From assembly GCF_000364625.1 (NCBI RefSeq), contig NZ_KB822614.1, positions 32,795 through 96,794 on the forward strand: DNA of 64,000 nt. The letters are read 5' to 3'. This document shows positions 1 through 8,999 of the stretch, piece after piece. Under the pieces are notes generated by a model. That model was not told the DNA's origin and ran no database searches. It saw only the letters and a list, made by a program, of their open reading frames with translations. Numbering within the stretch: position 1 is the first letter of the stretch; every line of letters begins with the position of its first letter. The DNA is from Pseudomonas thermotolerans DSM 14292. GTDB taxonomy: Bacteria > Pseudomonadota > Gammaproteobacteria > Pseudomonadales > Pseudomonadaceae. Both the position numbers and the translations under genes were made by a program.

Positions 1-307
1 CGCCCCAGCTGGCCCAGCCGGCGAGGCGCTCGCGATGGGGGCCGAGCCAGCGCTCGCACTGCGCCCAGACGGTCGGGAAGGGCTGTGCGCTGTCTATGTT
101 CGCCTGGCTGATGTGGGTGAGCTCGCGGCAGAAGGCCGTCAGGTGCGGGCGGCGCAGCGGCCGCACGAAACGCTGGAAGTGGTCCAGCTCGTGCCCCGAG
201 GCGTCCACCAGGGTCGCCCCGATCTCGATGATCTCCATTTCCGCCAGGGGCCAGCCGCCTTCCTCGGTGGTGGCTTCAAGGTCGATGACCAGCCAGAGTG
301 CTGTCAT
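1..307 (-). CDS. DEDDh-family 3'-5' exonuclease, C-terminus outside window
   Basis: The gene reads leftward from an ATG at 307-305 and stays open to the window edge (about 102 codons). A strong AAGGAGG ribosome binding site lies just upstream. The N-terminus shows the first exonuclease motif (V-I-D-L-E-A-T, DxE) near residue 9, then E-M-E-I-I-E-I-G-A, typical of the RNase T / ERI-1-like / DnaQ exonuclease fold. The expected later motifs (the second Asp and the HxxxD block) lie beyond the edge, so activity cannot be judged. Family members trim 3' ends of RNA or DNA using two metal ions. It is divergent from the dehydrogenase gene at 413, with about 105 bases between the two starts. The fold call is firm; the exact substrate is not known. 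Confidence 0.8.
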   Translation of the reverse strand, partial: MTALWLVIDLEATTEEGGWPLAEMEIIEIGATLVDASGHELDHFQRFVRPLRRPHLTAFCRELTHISQANIDSAQPFPTVWAQCERWLGPHRERLAGWASWG

Positions 308-412
308 GTTGCCTCCTTCCTCTGCCGGCAGTATGGAGGGCGCTGCCGGGCTCGGCAAACCCCGTGTTAGGCTGTCGGCTCATCCAGACAGTGGTAGCGG
401 AAGGAGAGAACA

Positions 413-1285
413 ATGGCGAAGGTGGCATTCATCGGGCTCGGTACCATGGGTTTCCACATGGCCGGACACCTGGCCTGCGAGGGCCACGAGGTGCGCGTGT
501 ACAACCGCACGGCGGCCAGGGCCGAGCTGTGGTGCGAGCAGTTCGCCGGCGAGTCCGCACCGACCCCGCGGGAGGCGGCCGTGGGTGCGGAACTGGTGAT
601 GACCTGCGTGGGAAACGACGATGATCTGCGCTGCGTGGTGCTCGGCCCGGACGGCGCCTTCGCCGGCATGGCGCCAGGCAGCATCCTGGTCGATCACACC
701 ACCGCCTCGGCAACGGTAGCTCGCGAGCTGGCCGCGCTGGCCGCGGAGCGCGAGCTGGGTTTCCTCGATGCGCCGGTGTCCGGCGGCCAGGCGGGGGCCG
801 AGGCGGGCATGCTCTCGGTGATGGTCGGCGGCGACCCGGCCTTCTACGAGCGCGCCGCACCGGTGATCGAAAGCTACGCCAAGCTGGTCAAGCGCATGGG
901 CCCGGTGGGCAGCGGTCAGCTGACCAAGATGGTCAACCAGATCTGCGTCGGCGGGCTGATCCAGGCCCTCGCCGAGGGCCTGCACTTCGCCCAGGCTGCC
1001 GGCCTCGACGCCCAGGCGGCGATGCAGGTGATCAGCCAGGGGGCGGCGCAGTCCTGGCAGCTGGATCACCGCCATCAGAGCATGCTGGAAGGCAAATTTG
1101 ACTTCGGATTCGCCGTAGACTGGATGCGCAAGGACCTGGCCATCGTCCTTGACGAGGCCCGCCGCAACGGAGCCCAGCTGCCGGTCACCGCGCTGGTCGA
1201 CCAGTTCTATGCCGAGGTGCAGCGGATGGGGGGCGGGCGCTGGGATACCTCCAGCCTGATCACCCGCTTGAAGCCGGTGCGCTGA
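413..1285 (+). CDS. NAD(P)-dependent 3-hydroxyisobutyrate dehydrogenase-like oxidoreductase
   Basis: A 290-residue beta-hydroxyacid dehydrogenase. The N-terminal Rossmann motif G-L-G-T-M-G is at residues 8-13, the substrate-binding D-A-P-V-S-G-G is near residue 120, and the catalytic-lysine block G-Q-L-T-K-M-V-N-Q is near residue 170. Length is normal for the family. The start is set by GGAAGGAGAG 5-8 bases before the ATG. Family enzymes oxidise or reduce 3-hydroxyisobutyrate, tartronate semialdehyde, serine or succinic semialdehyde; the sequence alone does not fix the substrate. It is not next to valine-degradation genes, so a housekeeping semialdehyde reductase or serine-type dehydrogenase is as likely as MmsB. 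Confidence 0.85.
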   Translation: MAKVAFIGLGTMGFHMAGHLACEGHEVRVYNRTAARAELWCEQFAGESAPTPREAAVGAELVMTCVGNDDDLRCVVLGPDGAFAGMAPGSILVDHTTASATVARELAALAAERELGFLDAPVSGGQAGAEAGMLSVMVGGDPAFYERAAPVIESYAKLVKRMGPVGSGQLTKMVNQICVGGLIQALAEGLHFAQAAGLDAQAAMQVISQGAAQSWQLDHRHQSMLEGKFDFGFAVDWMRKDLAIVLDEARRNGAQLPVTALVDQFYAEVQRMGGGRWDTSSLITRLKPVR

Positions 1286-1319
1286 GGCACTCCAGGGCGC
1301 AGACGGCGCGCCGTCGGGT

Positions 1320-1661
1320 TCAGGCGCGGAAGATGAAGTACACCGCGCCGAGCAGGCAGAGGCCCGCCCACAGGTAGTCGAGCTTCAGCGGCTGCTGCAT
1401 GAACAGCACGCTGAACGGCACGAAGATCGCCAGGGTGATGACTTCCTGCATGATCTTCAGCTGGCCGACCGACAGTTCGGTGTAGCCGATGCGGTTGGCC
1501 GGCACCATGATCAGGTACTCGAACAGGGCGATGCCCCAGCTCACCAGGGCAGCGATGAACCAGGGCTTGCTGTTCATGGTCTTCAGGTGGCCATACCAGG
1601 CGAAGGTCATGAACAGGTTGGACAGGCTGAGCAGGGCAGCGGTCTGCATCCAGATCGGCAT
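1320..1661 (-). CDS. DUF486 / DMT-like small membrane protein
   Basis: A 113-residue protein with four predicted hydrophobic helices (about residues 5-20, 35-50, 73-88 and 95-112). It has the conserved W-Y-G-H-L-K and N-R-I-G-Y blocks that I associate with the DUF486 family of inner-membrane proteins, a short relative of drug/metabolite transporters. Function is unknown; a small multidrug-type dimeric transporter is a reasonable but unproven analogy. It converges on the dehydrogenase gene that ends at 1285. No strong ribosome binding site precedes the ATG at 1661-1659. Confidence 0.75.
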   Translation of the reverse strand: MPIWMQTAALLSLSNLFMTFAWYGHLKTMNSKPWFIAALVSWGIALFEYLIMVPANRIGYTELSVGQLKIMQEVITLAIFVPFSVLFMQQPLKLDYLWAGLCLLGAVYFIFRA

Positions 1662-1860
1662 GGCGTACGACTCGAGGGAAAGAGGGTAAGATCGTGGCGC
1701 AGCTTAAGCCTTGCGCGGCGCGACGCCAAGTGAGCCGGGAGCGGCTCCGGAGCCCGCCCGGAGAGGCCGGTACGGGGCAAGGGAGACGGCTGACGAACGC
1801 TCCGCCCGGCAGTAGAATCGCGCGCGTTCTACCCAGCGAAACGCCGAGGCCGCCCCTCAA

Positions 1861-2115
1861 ATGGACTGTCGCGCCGGTTGCGGTGCCTGCTGCATCGCCC
1901 CCAGCATCAGCTCGCCGATCCCCGGCTTGCCGCAGGGCAAGCCGGCCGGCGAACGTTGTCCGCACCTGACGGTCGAACACCTCTGCGGTTTGTTCGGCAG
2001 GCCCGAGCGGCCCGCCGTATGTGATGCCTTCCAGGCCGATCCGGCGGTCTGCGGGGACAGTCGCGAGGAGGCGATCCGCCTGCTCGGCTGGCTGGAAGAG
2101 GCGACTGCCGCCTGA
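1861..2115 (+). CDS. YkgJ-family cysteine cluster protein
   Basis: An 84-residue protein that opens with M-D-C-R-A-G-C-G-A-C-C, the CxxxCxxCC cluster of the YkgJ / zinc-or-iron-chelating family. Further cysteines follow in R-C-P-H-L, L-C-G-L and V-C-D-A-F. The cluster is thought to bind a metal, possibly an Fe-S centre; the biochemical role of the family is unclear. The start puts the cluster at the extreme N-terminus, as in homologues. The ribosome binding site is weak. The 199 bases before it (1662-1860), shared with the divergent DUF486 gene, show no other gene. Confidence 0.8.
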   Translation: MDCRAGCGACCIAPSISSPIPGLPQGKPAGERCPHLTVEHLCGLFGRPERPAVCDAFQADPAVCGDSREEAIRLLGWLEEATAA

Positions 2116-2149
2116 AGGCTCTTTTCGCCGGATCATCGGGAGCAAAGCA

Positions 2150-2758
2150 ATGAAGAATCTGTGGGGCATCGCCCTGAGCGTCGCCATCGGCCTGTCGGGT
2201 AACTTGGCCCATGCTGAGGATTGGCAACTGGCCAAGGACGAGCAGGGGGTCAAGGTCTACCTGAGCAGTGTGCCAGGCTCCAAGTACAAGGCCTACCGTG
2301 GGGTGGTGGAAATCAAGGCCGACGTACAGACCATCAATGCCTTGCAGGAGGACGTAAGCGGTTCCTGCGCCTGGATCCACGCCTGTGCGGAGATGAGGCT
2401 ACTCAAGCGCGAAGGCGACCAGGCCTGGACGTATTCGCGGATCGACATGCCCTGGCCGGTCAGTGGCCGCGATCTGGTGCTGCACGTCTCCACCGAGCGC
2501 GCGACCGACGGTAGCGTCGTCCGCCGCCTCGAGGCGACGCCCGACTACGTGCCAGAGGTGAAGGGCCTGGTGCGCATTCCGCGGCTACTCGGCGAGTGGC
2601 GGATGACCCCGAAAGGGCAGGGCGTCACCGAGGTGGTCTACCAAGTGCAGACCGAGCCGGGCGGCAGCATTCCGTCCTGGCTGGCCAACAGCTTCGTGGT
2701 GGATGCTCCCTTCAACACCCTGAGCGCCCTGCGCGACCAGGCCGAGCGCCGCCGCTGA
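2150..2758 (+). CDS. Exported START-domain (lipid-binding-like) protein
   Basis: A 202-residue protein. It has an N-terminal signal peptide (K-N-L-W-G-I then a hydrophobic core) with a likely cleavage after A-H-A near residue 21, so it is probably periplasmic. The mature part resembles the START/Bet v 1-like fold of Pseudomonas lipid-binding proteins: W-Q-L-A-K-D-E-Q-G-V-K-V-Y, Y-S-R-I-D-M-P-W-P-V-S-x-R-D, and a C-terminal helix around F-N-T-L-S-A-L-R. The ATG at 2150 is preferred over earlier in-frame codons because it begins the signal peptide and has GGAG upstream. Ligand and role are unknown. Confidence 0.82.
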   Translation: MKNLWGIALSVAIGLSGNLAHAEDWQLAKDEQGVKVYLSSVPGSKYKAYRGVVEIKADVQTINALQEDVSGSCAWIHACAEMRLLKREGDQAWTYSRIDMPWPVSGRDLVLHVSTERATDGSVVRRLEATPDYVPEVKGLVRIPRLLGEWRMTPKGQGVTEVVYQVQTEPGGSIPSWLANSFVVDAPFNTLSALRDQAERRR

Positions 2759-2925
2759 GCCCGGTCCGCCGTCGCGAGGGAAATTGCCGCCGCATTGATC
2801 TGGCTCATGGAGCGCCGGCTGCCCCGAGCTAGGCTCGCTCCATGGACAGGGCGATACGGCTGCCCTGTCCCGTGAGTAGTTGCCGCGAGCGGATCCGCGG
2901 CCCTTGCAACGGACGGAGCGTGGTT

Positions 2926-3810
2926 ATGGCGAATCTCAGGCAAATACTGGCGGCTACCGATCTTTCCTCGCCCTCCCGACAGGCGGTGCGCCGCGCTGCG
3001 CTGCAGGCGAAGGAGTGCGGCGCGCGACTCGACCTGCTGCACGTGCTGAGTCGGGCGCCCTTCGAGAAGCTGCGCAACCTGGTGACGGATGTCCCGCCGG
3101 GGCTCGAGGAGCGGCTGGAGGCCGATGCCCGCGACGAGCTGGTCCGGCTGGCCGAGCGGCTGCATCAGGACTATGGGGTTTCCGCCGGCGTCCATGTGGT
3201 GACCGGCTCGCTGCTGGCCGAGATCGAGAATCAGGCCGATGCGCTGCGCGCCGATCTGCTGGCGGTCGGAGGGCGTGGGGAGGGCTTCATGCGCCATCGT
3301 GTGCTGGGTTCCACGGCCGAACGGCTGGTCAGCAAGACCCGCAGCCCGCTGCTGGTGGTCAAGCAGCCGGCGCGCCAGGCTTACCGGACCCTGCTGGTGC
3401 CGGTGGACTTCTCCTCGGTTTCGGCGGCCACCCTACGGCTGGCCAGGGACGTCGCCCCGGGCGCGGAAATCGTCCTTCTGCATGTCTTTGAGGTCCCCTT
3501 CGAGGGCAGGCTGCGCCTGGCCGGAGTGAAGGACGAGGTGCTCAACGGCTACCGCGTCGCCGCCCGCCAGGAAGCCCTGAGCAAGCTGCAGGCGCTGGCC
3601 GAACAGGCCCGCTTGGCCTCCGGCAGCGTGCGTTTTCTGGTCCTGCAGGGCAATCCAGAGCGGCGCATCCTCGAGCAGGAGCAGGACCAGGCCTGCGACC
3701 TGATCGTGATCGGCAAGCACGGCGAGGGACAGCTGGAGGAGCTGCTGCTGGGCAGCACCACGCGGCAGGTGCTCGCGGAGTCGCAGTGCGACGTGCTGGT
3801 CGTCGTTTGA
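2926..3810 (+). CDS. Tandem universal stress protein (two UspA domains)
   Basis: A 294-residue protein built of two Usp domains, about residues 3-145 and 148-294. Each starts with a beta-strand/ATP-loop block (I-L-A-A-T-D-L-S-S and L-L-V-P-V-D-F-S-S). The second ends with the nucleotide-binding G-x2-G-x9-S-T pattern seen as G-K-H-G-E-G ... L-G-S-T-T. The ATG at 2926 has GGAG about 8 bases upstream; more distal in-frame starts lack this. Tandem Usp proteins are stress- or energy-state-responsive ATP-binding proteins in the cytoplasm. The gene ends 16 bases before a bidirectional terminator shared with gltA. Confidence 0.9.
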   Translation: MANLRQILAATDLSSPSRQAVRRAALQAKECGARLDLLHVLSRAPFEKLRNLVTDVPPGLEERLEADARDELVRLAERLHQDYGVSAGVHVVTGSLLAEIENQADALRADLLAVGGRGEGFMRHRVLGSTAERLVSKTRSPLLVVKQPARQAYRTLLVPVDFSSVSAATLRLARDVAPGAEIVLLHVFEVPFEGRLRLAGVKDEVLNGYRVAARQEALSKLQALAEQARLASGSVRFLVLQGNPERRILEQEQDQACDLIVIGKHGEGQLEELLLGSTTRQVLAESQCDVLVVV

Positions 3811-3826
3811 GCCGGGCCTCATAACG

Positions 3827-3854
3827 AAAAAAGGCTGCCGAGGCAGCCTTTTTT
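3827..3854. terminator. Bidirectional intrinsic terminator between usp gene and gltA
   Basis: A-run, stem GGCTGC, loop CGAG, stem GCAGCC, T-run. The flanking A6/T6 make it work on both strands. It lies between the convergent universal stress gene and gltA. Confidence 0.92.
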
Positions 3855-3867
3855 CCGGGATGGATGC

Positions 3868-5154
3868 TTATTTGCGCTGTTCCAGTGGAACGTAGTCGCG
3901 CTTCTCGTAGCCGGTGTACAGCTGGCGCGGACGGCCGATCTTGTACGGGCCGGAGAGCATTTCCTTCCAGTGCGAGATCCAGCCCACGGTGCGCGCCAGG
4001 GCGAAGATCACGGTGAACATGCTGGTCGGGATGCCGATGGCCTTGAGGATGATGCCCGAGTAGAAGTCCACGTTCGGGTAGAGGTTGCGCTCCACGAAGT
4101 AGGAGTCGCTGCGGGCGATCTCTTCCAGCTTCATGGCCAGTTCCAGCTGCGGGTCGTTGATGCCCAGCTCGGCCAGCACCTCGTCGCAGGTCTGCTTCAT
4201 GACCTTGGCGCGCGGGTCGAAGTTCTTGTACACGCGGTGACCGAAGCCCATCAGTTTGAACGGGTCGTTCTTGTCCTTGGCCTTGGCGATGTACTTGTCG
4301 ATGTTCTCGACGCTGCCGATTTCGTCCAGCATGTTCAGCACCGCCTCGTTGGCGCCGCCGTGGGCCGGGCCCCACAGCGCGGCGATGCCAGCGGCGATGC
4401 AGGCGAACGGGTTGGCGCCGGAGGAGCCGGCCAGACGAACGGTCGAAGTAGAAGCGTTCTGCTCATGGTCGGCATGCAGGATGAAGATGCGATCCATGGC
4501 CTTGGCGAGCACCGGGCTGATCGGTTTGATCTCGCACGGGGTGTTGAACATCATGTGCAGGAAGTTTTCCGCGTAGGACAGGTCGTTACGCGGGTACATC
4601 ATGGGCTGGCCCATGGAGTACTTGTAGGTCATCGCCGCGATGGTCGGCATCTTGGCGATCAGACGCATCGCCGAGACTTCGCGGTGCTTGGGATTATTGA
4701 TGTCCAGGGAGTCGTGGTAGAAGGCCGACAGGGCGCCGACCACGCCGCACATCACTGCCATCGGGTGGGCGTCGCGGCGGAAGCCGTTGAAGAAGGTCTT
4801 CAGCTGCTCGTGAACCATGGTGTGGTTCTTGATGATGCCGACGAACTTGGCCTTCTCCTCGGCGGTTGGCAGCTCACCGTTCAGCAGCAGGTAGCAGGTC
4901 TCCAGGTAGTCGGATTTCTCGGCCAGCTGCTCGATCGGGTAGCCACGGTGCAGCAGAATGCCCTTGTCACCATCGATGTAGGTGATCTTCGACTCGCAAG
5001 AGGCGGTGGACATGAAGCCAGGATCAAAGGTGAAACGACCCGTGGAGGACAGTCCCCGCACGTCGATGACATCGGGTCCTACGGTGCCGCTCAGGATTGG
5101 CAGCTCGACGGGGGCTGCGCCCTCGATGATCAACTGCGCTTTCTTGTCAGCCAT
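3868..5154 (-). CDS. gltA: Citrate synthase, hexameric type II
   Basis: A 428-residue enzyme that condenses oxaloacetate and acetyl-CoA to citrate, the entry step of the TCA cycle. Typical blocks are [22 protein letters not shown] (catalytic histidine region), [10 protein letters not shown] and [10 protein letters not shown]. Length equals that of the NADH-regulated Gram-negative type. AGGAGG lies 8 bases upstream of the ATG. It is divergent from sdhCDAB across a 350-base regulatory gap, and a promoter can be placed at 5215-5242. Confidence 0.98.
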   Translation of the reverse strand: MADKKAQLIIEGAAPVELPILSGTVGPDVIDVRGLSSTGRFTFDPGFMSTASCESKITYIDGDKGILLHRGYPIEQLAEKSDYLETCYLLLNGELPTAEEKAKFVGIIKNHTMVHEQLKTFFNGFRRDAHPMAVMCGVVGALSAFYHDSLDINNPKHREVSAMRLIAKMPTIAAMTYKYSMGQPMMYPRNDLSYAENFLHMMFNTPCEIKPISPVLAKAMDRIFILHADHEQNASTSTVRLAGSSGANPFACIAAGIAALWGPAHGGANEAVLNMLDEIGSVENIDKYIAKAKDKNDPFKLMGFGHRVYKNFDPRAKVMKQTCDEVLAELGINDPQLELAMKLEEIARSDSYFVERNLYPNVDFYSGIILKAIGIPTSMFTVIFALARTVGWISHWKEMLSGPYKIGRPRQLYTGYEKRDYVPLEQRK

Positions 5155-5214
5155 TGTGAGGCCTCCTATTAATGCTTGAAATCACCAGACTGCCCCCCAC
5201 GCAGGGCCCGCAAC

Positions 5215-5242
5215 ACTATAGAGAGATAAATCCGAAAGTCAA
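5215..5242 (-). promoter_or_regulatory. Predicted sigma-70 promoter of gltA
   Basis: Reading leftward: TTGACT, 16-base spacer, TATAGT, followed about 60 bases later by the gltA ATG. The match to consensus (5/6 in each box) is good. The start site is not proven. Confidence 0.7.
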
Positions 5243-5356
5243 TTTGAGAAAACCCAGACGGCAGAGGGGTTTGCGCGGCTTTTGAGGCGGAAAAGGGAGC
5301 CTATTTACGCCTTTTATATAGGAGGCGCAATCGACCTTTTGGGGATGGCGGTCGCA

Positions 5357-5385
5357 TTGTCATTAGTTTCCTAACTGTCTATACT
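5357..5385 (+). promoter_or_regulatory. Predicted sigma-70 promoter of sdhCDAB
   Basis: TTGTCA, 17-base spacer, TATACT. This matches consensus at 5/6 in each box with ideal spacing, about 120 bases before sdhC. A second TTGACA at 5429-5434 lacks a partner -10 box. Confidence 0.72.
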
Positions 5386-5505
5386 CTGCGCCCGGCCGCC
5401 AGGGGCTTTAGGGCCTGTATTCTGGAGGTTGACACTCCCTGGGTAGTGGTACCTGACCAGCGCTTCCCGACAACATTTGCCCTGATCGTTTAGGGGCCCT
5501 TCAGT

Positions 5506-5892
5506 GTGAAAAAAGCCGTGAATAGCCAAAGACCTGTAAACCTCGACTTAAGGACGATCAAACTCCCAGTCACTGCTTACACGTCCATCCTGCACCGGAT
5601 TTCCGGTGTCATCCTCTTCCTGGGTATTGCCGTGCTGCTCTTCGCGCTCGACAAGTCCCTGGACTCCGAGGAAGGCTTCGAGCAGGTGAAAGCGTGTTTG
5701 ACCAGCCCGCTGGCCAAACTGGTGATCTGGGGTCTGCTGTCCGCGCTGCTGTATCACCTGGTGGCAGGCATTCGCCACCTGATCATGGATCTGGGTATCG
5801 GCGAGACGCTGGAAGGCGGCAAGCTGGGCTCGAAAATCGTCATCGCCATTTCCGTGGTGCTGATCGTCCTGGCGGGGGTGTGGGTATGGTAA
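5506..5892 (+). CDS. sdhC: Succinate dehydrogenase cytochrome b556 subunit
   Basis: A 128-residue membrane anchor of complex II. After a cytoplasmic N-terminus (Q-R-P-V-N-L-D-L-R-T-I-K) it has three transmembrane helices. The S-I-L-H-R-I-S-G motif (quinone-site region) is near residue 30 and the haem-ligand histidine region Y-H-L-V-A-G-I-R-H near residue 85. The start is GTG at 5506; starting there gives the same N-terminal overhang before Q-R-P-V-N as the E. coli protein. The stop overlaps the sdhD start, which implies translational coupling. Confidence 0.95.
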   Translation: MKKAVNSQRPVNLDLRTIKLPVTAYTSILHRISGVILFLGIAVLLFALDKSLDSEEGFEQVKACLTSPLAKLVIWGLLSALLYHLVAGIRHLIMDLGIGETLEGGKLGSKIVIAISVVLIVLAGVWVW

Positions 5893-6254
5893 CCAACGTA
5901 ACTAACTTTTCGCGCTCCGGCCTCTACGACTGGATGGCGCAGCGTGTTTCTGCGGTCGTTCTCGCGGCCTACTTCATTTTCCTGCTCGGCTTTCTGTTGA
6001 CCCATCCGGGTCTGGGCTTCGCCGAATGGAAGGCCTTGTTCTCCCACAGTGCGATGCGCATCTTCAGCCTGCTGGCTCTAGCGGCTCTCATCGTTCACGC
6101 CTGGGTCGGCATGTGGACCATCACTACCGACTACCTGACTCCCATGGCCATCGGCCGTTGGGCGACCGGCGTGCGTTTCCTTGTCCAGGCGGCTTGCGGC
6201 GTGCTTCAGTTCGTCCTGTTCGTCTGGGGTGTGCAGATTCTGTGGGGTTTCTGA
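5886..6254 (+). CDS. sdhD: Succinate dehydrogenase membrane anchor subunit
   Basis: A 122-residue partner of SdhC with three transmembrane helices. It carries D-W-M-A-Q-R-V-S-A near residue 16, homologous to the quinone/haem-side motif, and the haem-region H-A-W-V-G-M near residue 71. The ATG at 5886 overlaps the last seven bases of sdhC. Only three bases separate its stop from the sdhA start. Together SdhC and SdhD hold haem b and pass electrons from SdhAB to ubiquinone. Confidence 0.95.
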   Translation: MVTNVTNFSRSGLYDWMAQRVSAVVLAAYFIFLLGFLLTHPGLGFAEWKALFSHSAMRIFSLLALAALIVHAWVGMWTITTDYLTPMAIGRWATGVRFLVQAACGVLQFVLFVWGVQILWGF

Positions 6255-6257
6255 TTC

Positions 6258-8030
6258 ATGGCTAACATCCGTACTCTTTCCTACGACGCGATCATCGTCG
6301 GTGGCGGCGGCGCCGGTATGCGCGCCGCGCTGCAGTTGGCTCAGGGTGGTCATAAGACTGCCGTGGTGACCAAGGTCTTCCCGACCCGTTCGCACACCGT
6401 TTCCGCCCAGGGCGGCATCACCTGCGCCATCGCTTCGGCCGACCCGAACGACGACTGGCGCTGGCACATGTACGACACCGTCAAGGGTTCCGACTACATC
6501 GGTGACCAGGACGCCATCGAATACATGTGCTCGGTAGGCCCGGAAGCCGTGTTCGAGCTGGAGCACATGGGGCTGCCGTTCTCCCGTACCGAAACCGGCC
6601 GCATCTACCAGCGCCCGTTCGGCGGCCAGTCCAAGGACTACGGTCGTGGCGGTCAGGCGGCCCGTACCTGTGCTGCGGCCGACCGTACCGGTCACGCCCT
6701 GCTGCACACCCTGTACCAGAACAACGTCAAGAACGGCACCTCCTTCCTCAACGAGTGGTATGCCGTTGACCTCGTGAAGAATCAGGATGGCGCCGTGGTC
6801 GGCATCATCGCCATCTGCATCGAAACCGGCGAGACCGTCTACATCCGCTCCAAGGCCGTGGTGCTGGCTACCGGCGGTGCCGGTCGCATCTATGCGTCCA
6901 CCACCAACGCCCTGATCAACACCGGTGACGGCGTGGGCATGGCGCTGCGTGCCGGTGTGCCGGTGCAGGACATCGAGATGTGGCAGTTCCATCCGACCGG
7001 CATCGCGGGCGCCGGTGTGCTGGTCACCGAAGGCTGCCGTGGTGAGGGTGGCTACCTGATCAATGCTCACGGCGAGCGCTTCATGGAGCGCTACGCGCCG
7101 AACGCCAAGGACCTCGCTAGCCGCGACGTGGTGGCTCGCTCCATGGTCAAGGAAGTGCTGGCCGGCAACGGCTGCGGTCCGAACAAGGACCACGTGATGC
7201 TGAAGCTCGACCACCTCGGCGAGGAAGTGCTGCACAGCCGCCTGCCCGGCATCTGCGAGCTGTCCAAAACCTTTGCCCACGTCGACCCGGTGGTCGCGCC
7301 GATTCCGGTCATTCCGACTTGCCACTACATGATGGGCGGCATTGCCACCAACATTCATGGCCAGGCCATCACTCAGGACGCCAACGGCAACGACCAGATC
7401 GTCGAAGGCCTGTTCGCGGTGGGCGAGGTCGCCTGCGTGTCCGTGCACGGTGCCAACCGCCTGGGCGGCAACTCGCTGCTCGACCTGGTGGTGTTCGGTC
7501 GTGCTGCTGGCCTGCACCTGGAACGCGCCCTCAAGGAAGGCATCGAGACCCGCGGTGCCAGCGATTCGGACATCGAGGCCTCCCTCAAGCGCCTGTCCGG
7601 CCTGAACGAGCGCACCAGTGGCGAAGACGTCGCACCGCTGCGCAAGGAACTCCAGCAGTGCATGCAGAACTACTTCGGTGTGTTCCGTACCGGCGAATAC
7701 ATGCAGAAGGGCATCAAGCAGCTGGCCGAACTGCGCGAGCGCATCGCCAACGTGAAGATCGCCGACAAGAGCCAGGCGTTCAACACCGCGCGCATCGAAG
7801 CGCTGGAGCTGCAGAACCTTCTGGAGGTCGCCGAGGCTACCGCGATTGCTGCCGAGGCCCGCAAGGAGTCCCGTGGTGCGCATGCCCGCGAGGACTACGA
7901 AGAGCGCGACGACCAGAACTGGCTGTGCCACACCCTGTACTTCCCGGGTGAGAAGCGTGTCGCCAAGCGTGCCGTCAACTTCGCGCCGAAGACCGTTCCT
8001 GCGTTTGAACCCAAAGTTCGTACTTATTAA
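6258..8030 (+). CDS. sdhA: Succinate dehydrogenase flavoprotein subunit
   Basis: A 590-residue covalent FAD enzyme that oxidises succinate to fumarate. The N-terminal dinucleotide motif G-G-G-G-A-G-M is at about residues 15-21. The FAD-linking histidine lies in [10 protein letters not shown] near residue 46. The substrate site shows H-P-T-G, the catalytic arginine region (R-L-G-G-N-S-L-L) and the flavin-family C-terminal four-helix part. Length is normal. The order sdhC-D-A-B is standard, and translation is closely spaced with both neighbours. Confidence 0.98.
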   Translation: MANIRTLSYDAIIVGGGGAGMRAALQLAQGGHKTAVVTKVFPTRSHTVSAQGGITCAIASADPNDDWRWHMYDTVKGSDYIGDQDAIEYMCSVGPEAVFELEHMGLPFSRTETGRIYQRPFGGQSKDYGRGGQAARTCAAADRTGHALLHTLYQNNVKNGTSFLNEWYAVDLVKNQDGAVVGIIAICIETGETVYIRSKAVVLATGGAGRIYASTTNALINTGDGVGMALRAGVPVQDIEMWQFHPTGIAGAGVLVTEGCRGEGGYLINAHGERFMERYAPNAKDLASRDVVARSMVKEVLAGNGCGPNKDHVMLKLDHLGEEVLHSRLPGICELSKTFAHVDPVVAPIPVIPTCHYMMGGIATNIHGQAITQDANGNDQIVEGLFAVGEVACVSVHGANRLGGNSLLDLVVFGRAAGLHLERALKEGIETRGASDSDIEASLKRLSGLNERTSGEDVAPLRKELQQCMQNYFGVFRTGEYMQKGIKQLAELRERIANVKIADKSQAFNTARIEALELQNLLEVAEATAIAAEARKESRGAHAREDYEERDDQNWLCHTLYFPGEKRVAKRAVNFAPKTVPAFEPKVRTY

Positions 8031-8041
8031 GGGTGGCCGAT

Positions 8042-8761
8042 ATGTCCCTAGCCAAAACTCTCAATGTCAGCGTTTACCGCTACAACCCGGAGAAGGACGC
8101 TGCCCCCTACATGCAGGACTTTCAGGTCGATATCGACGGCAAGGACCTGATGGTGCTCGACGTCCTGGCCCTGATCAAGGAACAGGACGTGACCTTCTCC
8201 TATCGTCGTTCCTGTCGCGAAGGCGTGTGCGGTTCCGATGGCATGAACATCAGCGGCAAGAACGGCCTGGCTTGCATCACCCCGCTGTCCAGCGTGGTGA
8301 AGAACAACACGCTGGTCATCCGCCCGCTGCCCGGTCTGCCGGTCATTCGTGACTTGGTCGTCGATATGAGCATCTTCTACAAACAGTACGAGAAGGTGCA
8401 GCCCTACCTGCAGAACGACACTCCGGCTCCGGCCATCGAGCGTCTGCAGTCGCCGGAAGAGCGCGAGAAGCTGGACGGTCTGTACGAGTGCATCCTGTGC
8501 GCTTGCTGCTCGACCTCCTGCCCGTCCTTCTGGTGGAACCCGGATAAGTTCCTCGGTCCCGCCGCGCTGTTGCAGGCCTACCGTTTCCTGGCTGACAGCC
8601 GCGATACCAAGACCGAGGAGCGTCTGGCCTCGCTGGATGACCCGTTCAGCGTGTTCCGTTGCCGCGGCATCATGAACTGCGTGAACGTCTGCCCGAAAGG
8701 CCTGAACCCGACCAAGGCAATCGGTCACATCCGCAACATGCTGCTGCAGAGCGGTACCTGA
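8042..8761 (+). CDS. sdhB: Succinate dehydrogenase iron-sulfur subunit
   Basis: A 239-residue subunit with three Fe-S centres. The [2Fe-2S] ligands lie in S-C-R-E-G-V-C-G-S and a later L-A-C. The [4Fe-4S] and [3Fe-4S] ligands lie in C-I-L-C-A-C-C-S-T-S-C-P and C-R-G-I-M-N-C-V-N-V-C-P-K-G. It carries electrons from SdhA to the quinone site. The ATG at 8042 is preferred; an in-frame GTG at 8033 would add three residues and sits on the AAGGGTGG ribosome binding region. Confidence 0.96.
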   Translation: MSLAKTLNVSVYRYNPEKDAAPYMQDFQVDIDGKDLMVLDVLALIKEQDVTFSYRRSCREGVCGSDGMNISGKNGLACITPLSSVVKNNTLVIRPLPGLPVIRDLVVDMSIFYKQYEKVQPYLQNDTPAPAIERLQSPEEREKLDGLYECILCACCSTSCPSFWWNPDKFLGPAALLQAYRFLADSRDTKTEERLASLDDPFSVFRCRGIMNCVNVCPKGLNPTKAIGHIRNMLLQSGT

Positions 8762-8791
8762 TCGACCGCAAGAGCTGTACCCGCGGCGTCG

Positions 8792-8845
8792 GCCTAAACC
8801 GGCGCCGTGGTTTTAGGCGAACCGCGGCCCACAAAGCGGCGGTTC
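8792..8845 (+). other. Two adjacent hairpins in the sdhB-sucA gap
   Basis: The first hairpin pairs GCCTAAACC (8792-8800) with GGTTTTAGGC (8809-8818), with one bulge and a GGCGCC core. The second pairs GAACCGC (8819-8825) with GCGGTTC (8839-8845). There is no T-run, so neither is a standard intrinsic terminator; they could stabilise or mark processing of the long sdh-suc message. The rest of the 238-base gap (8762-8999) holds no gene. Confidence 0.5.
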
Positions 8846-8999
8846 CAACTTGAAAAACGAAGACCAGCAGGGGCATCCGGGCTGGTACCCGGACTATCTG
8901 CGGGATCCGAAGTGGCTTTACCCGAGTCGCTGACCAAGGACTTCTAAAGCTGATGCGGTTTCCACGCCGGTGGTGGCCCCTTATCGAGGGTGACCAAGC

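Larger units (their letters stand above)
5155..5505. other. gltA/sdhC divergent regulatory gap
   Basis: A 351-base gap without a gene. It holds the two back-to-back promoters listed separately and an AT-rich block (about 5215-5385). The sdh leader of about 115 bases after the predicted -10 box has no open frame with a ribosome binding site. In Pseudomonas the sdh message is a known target of the iron-responsive PrrF RNAs; no pairing site was assigned here. Confidence 0.6.
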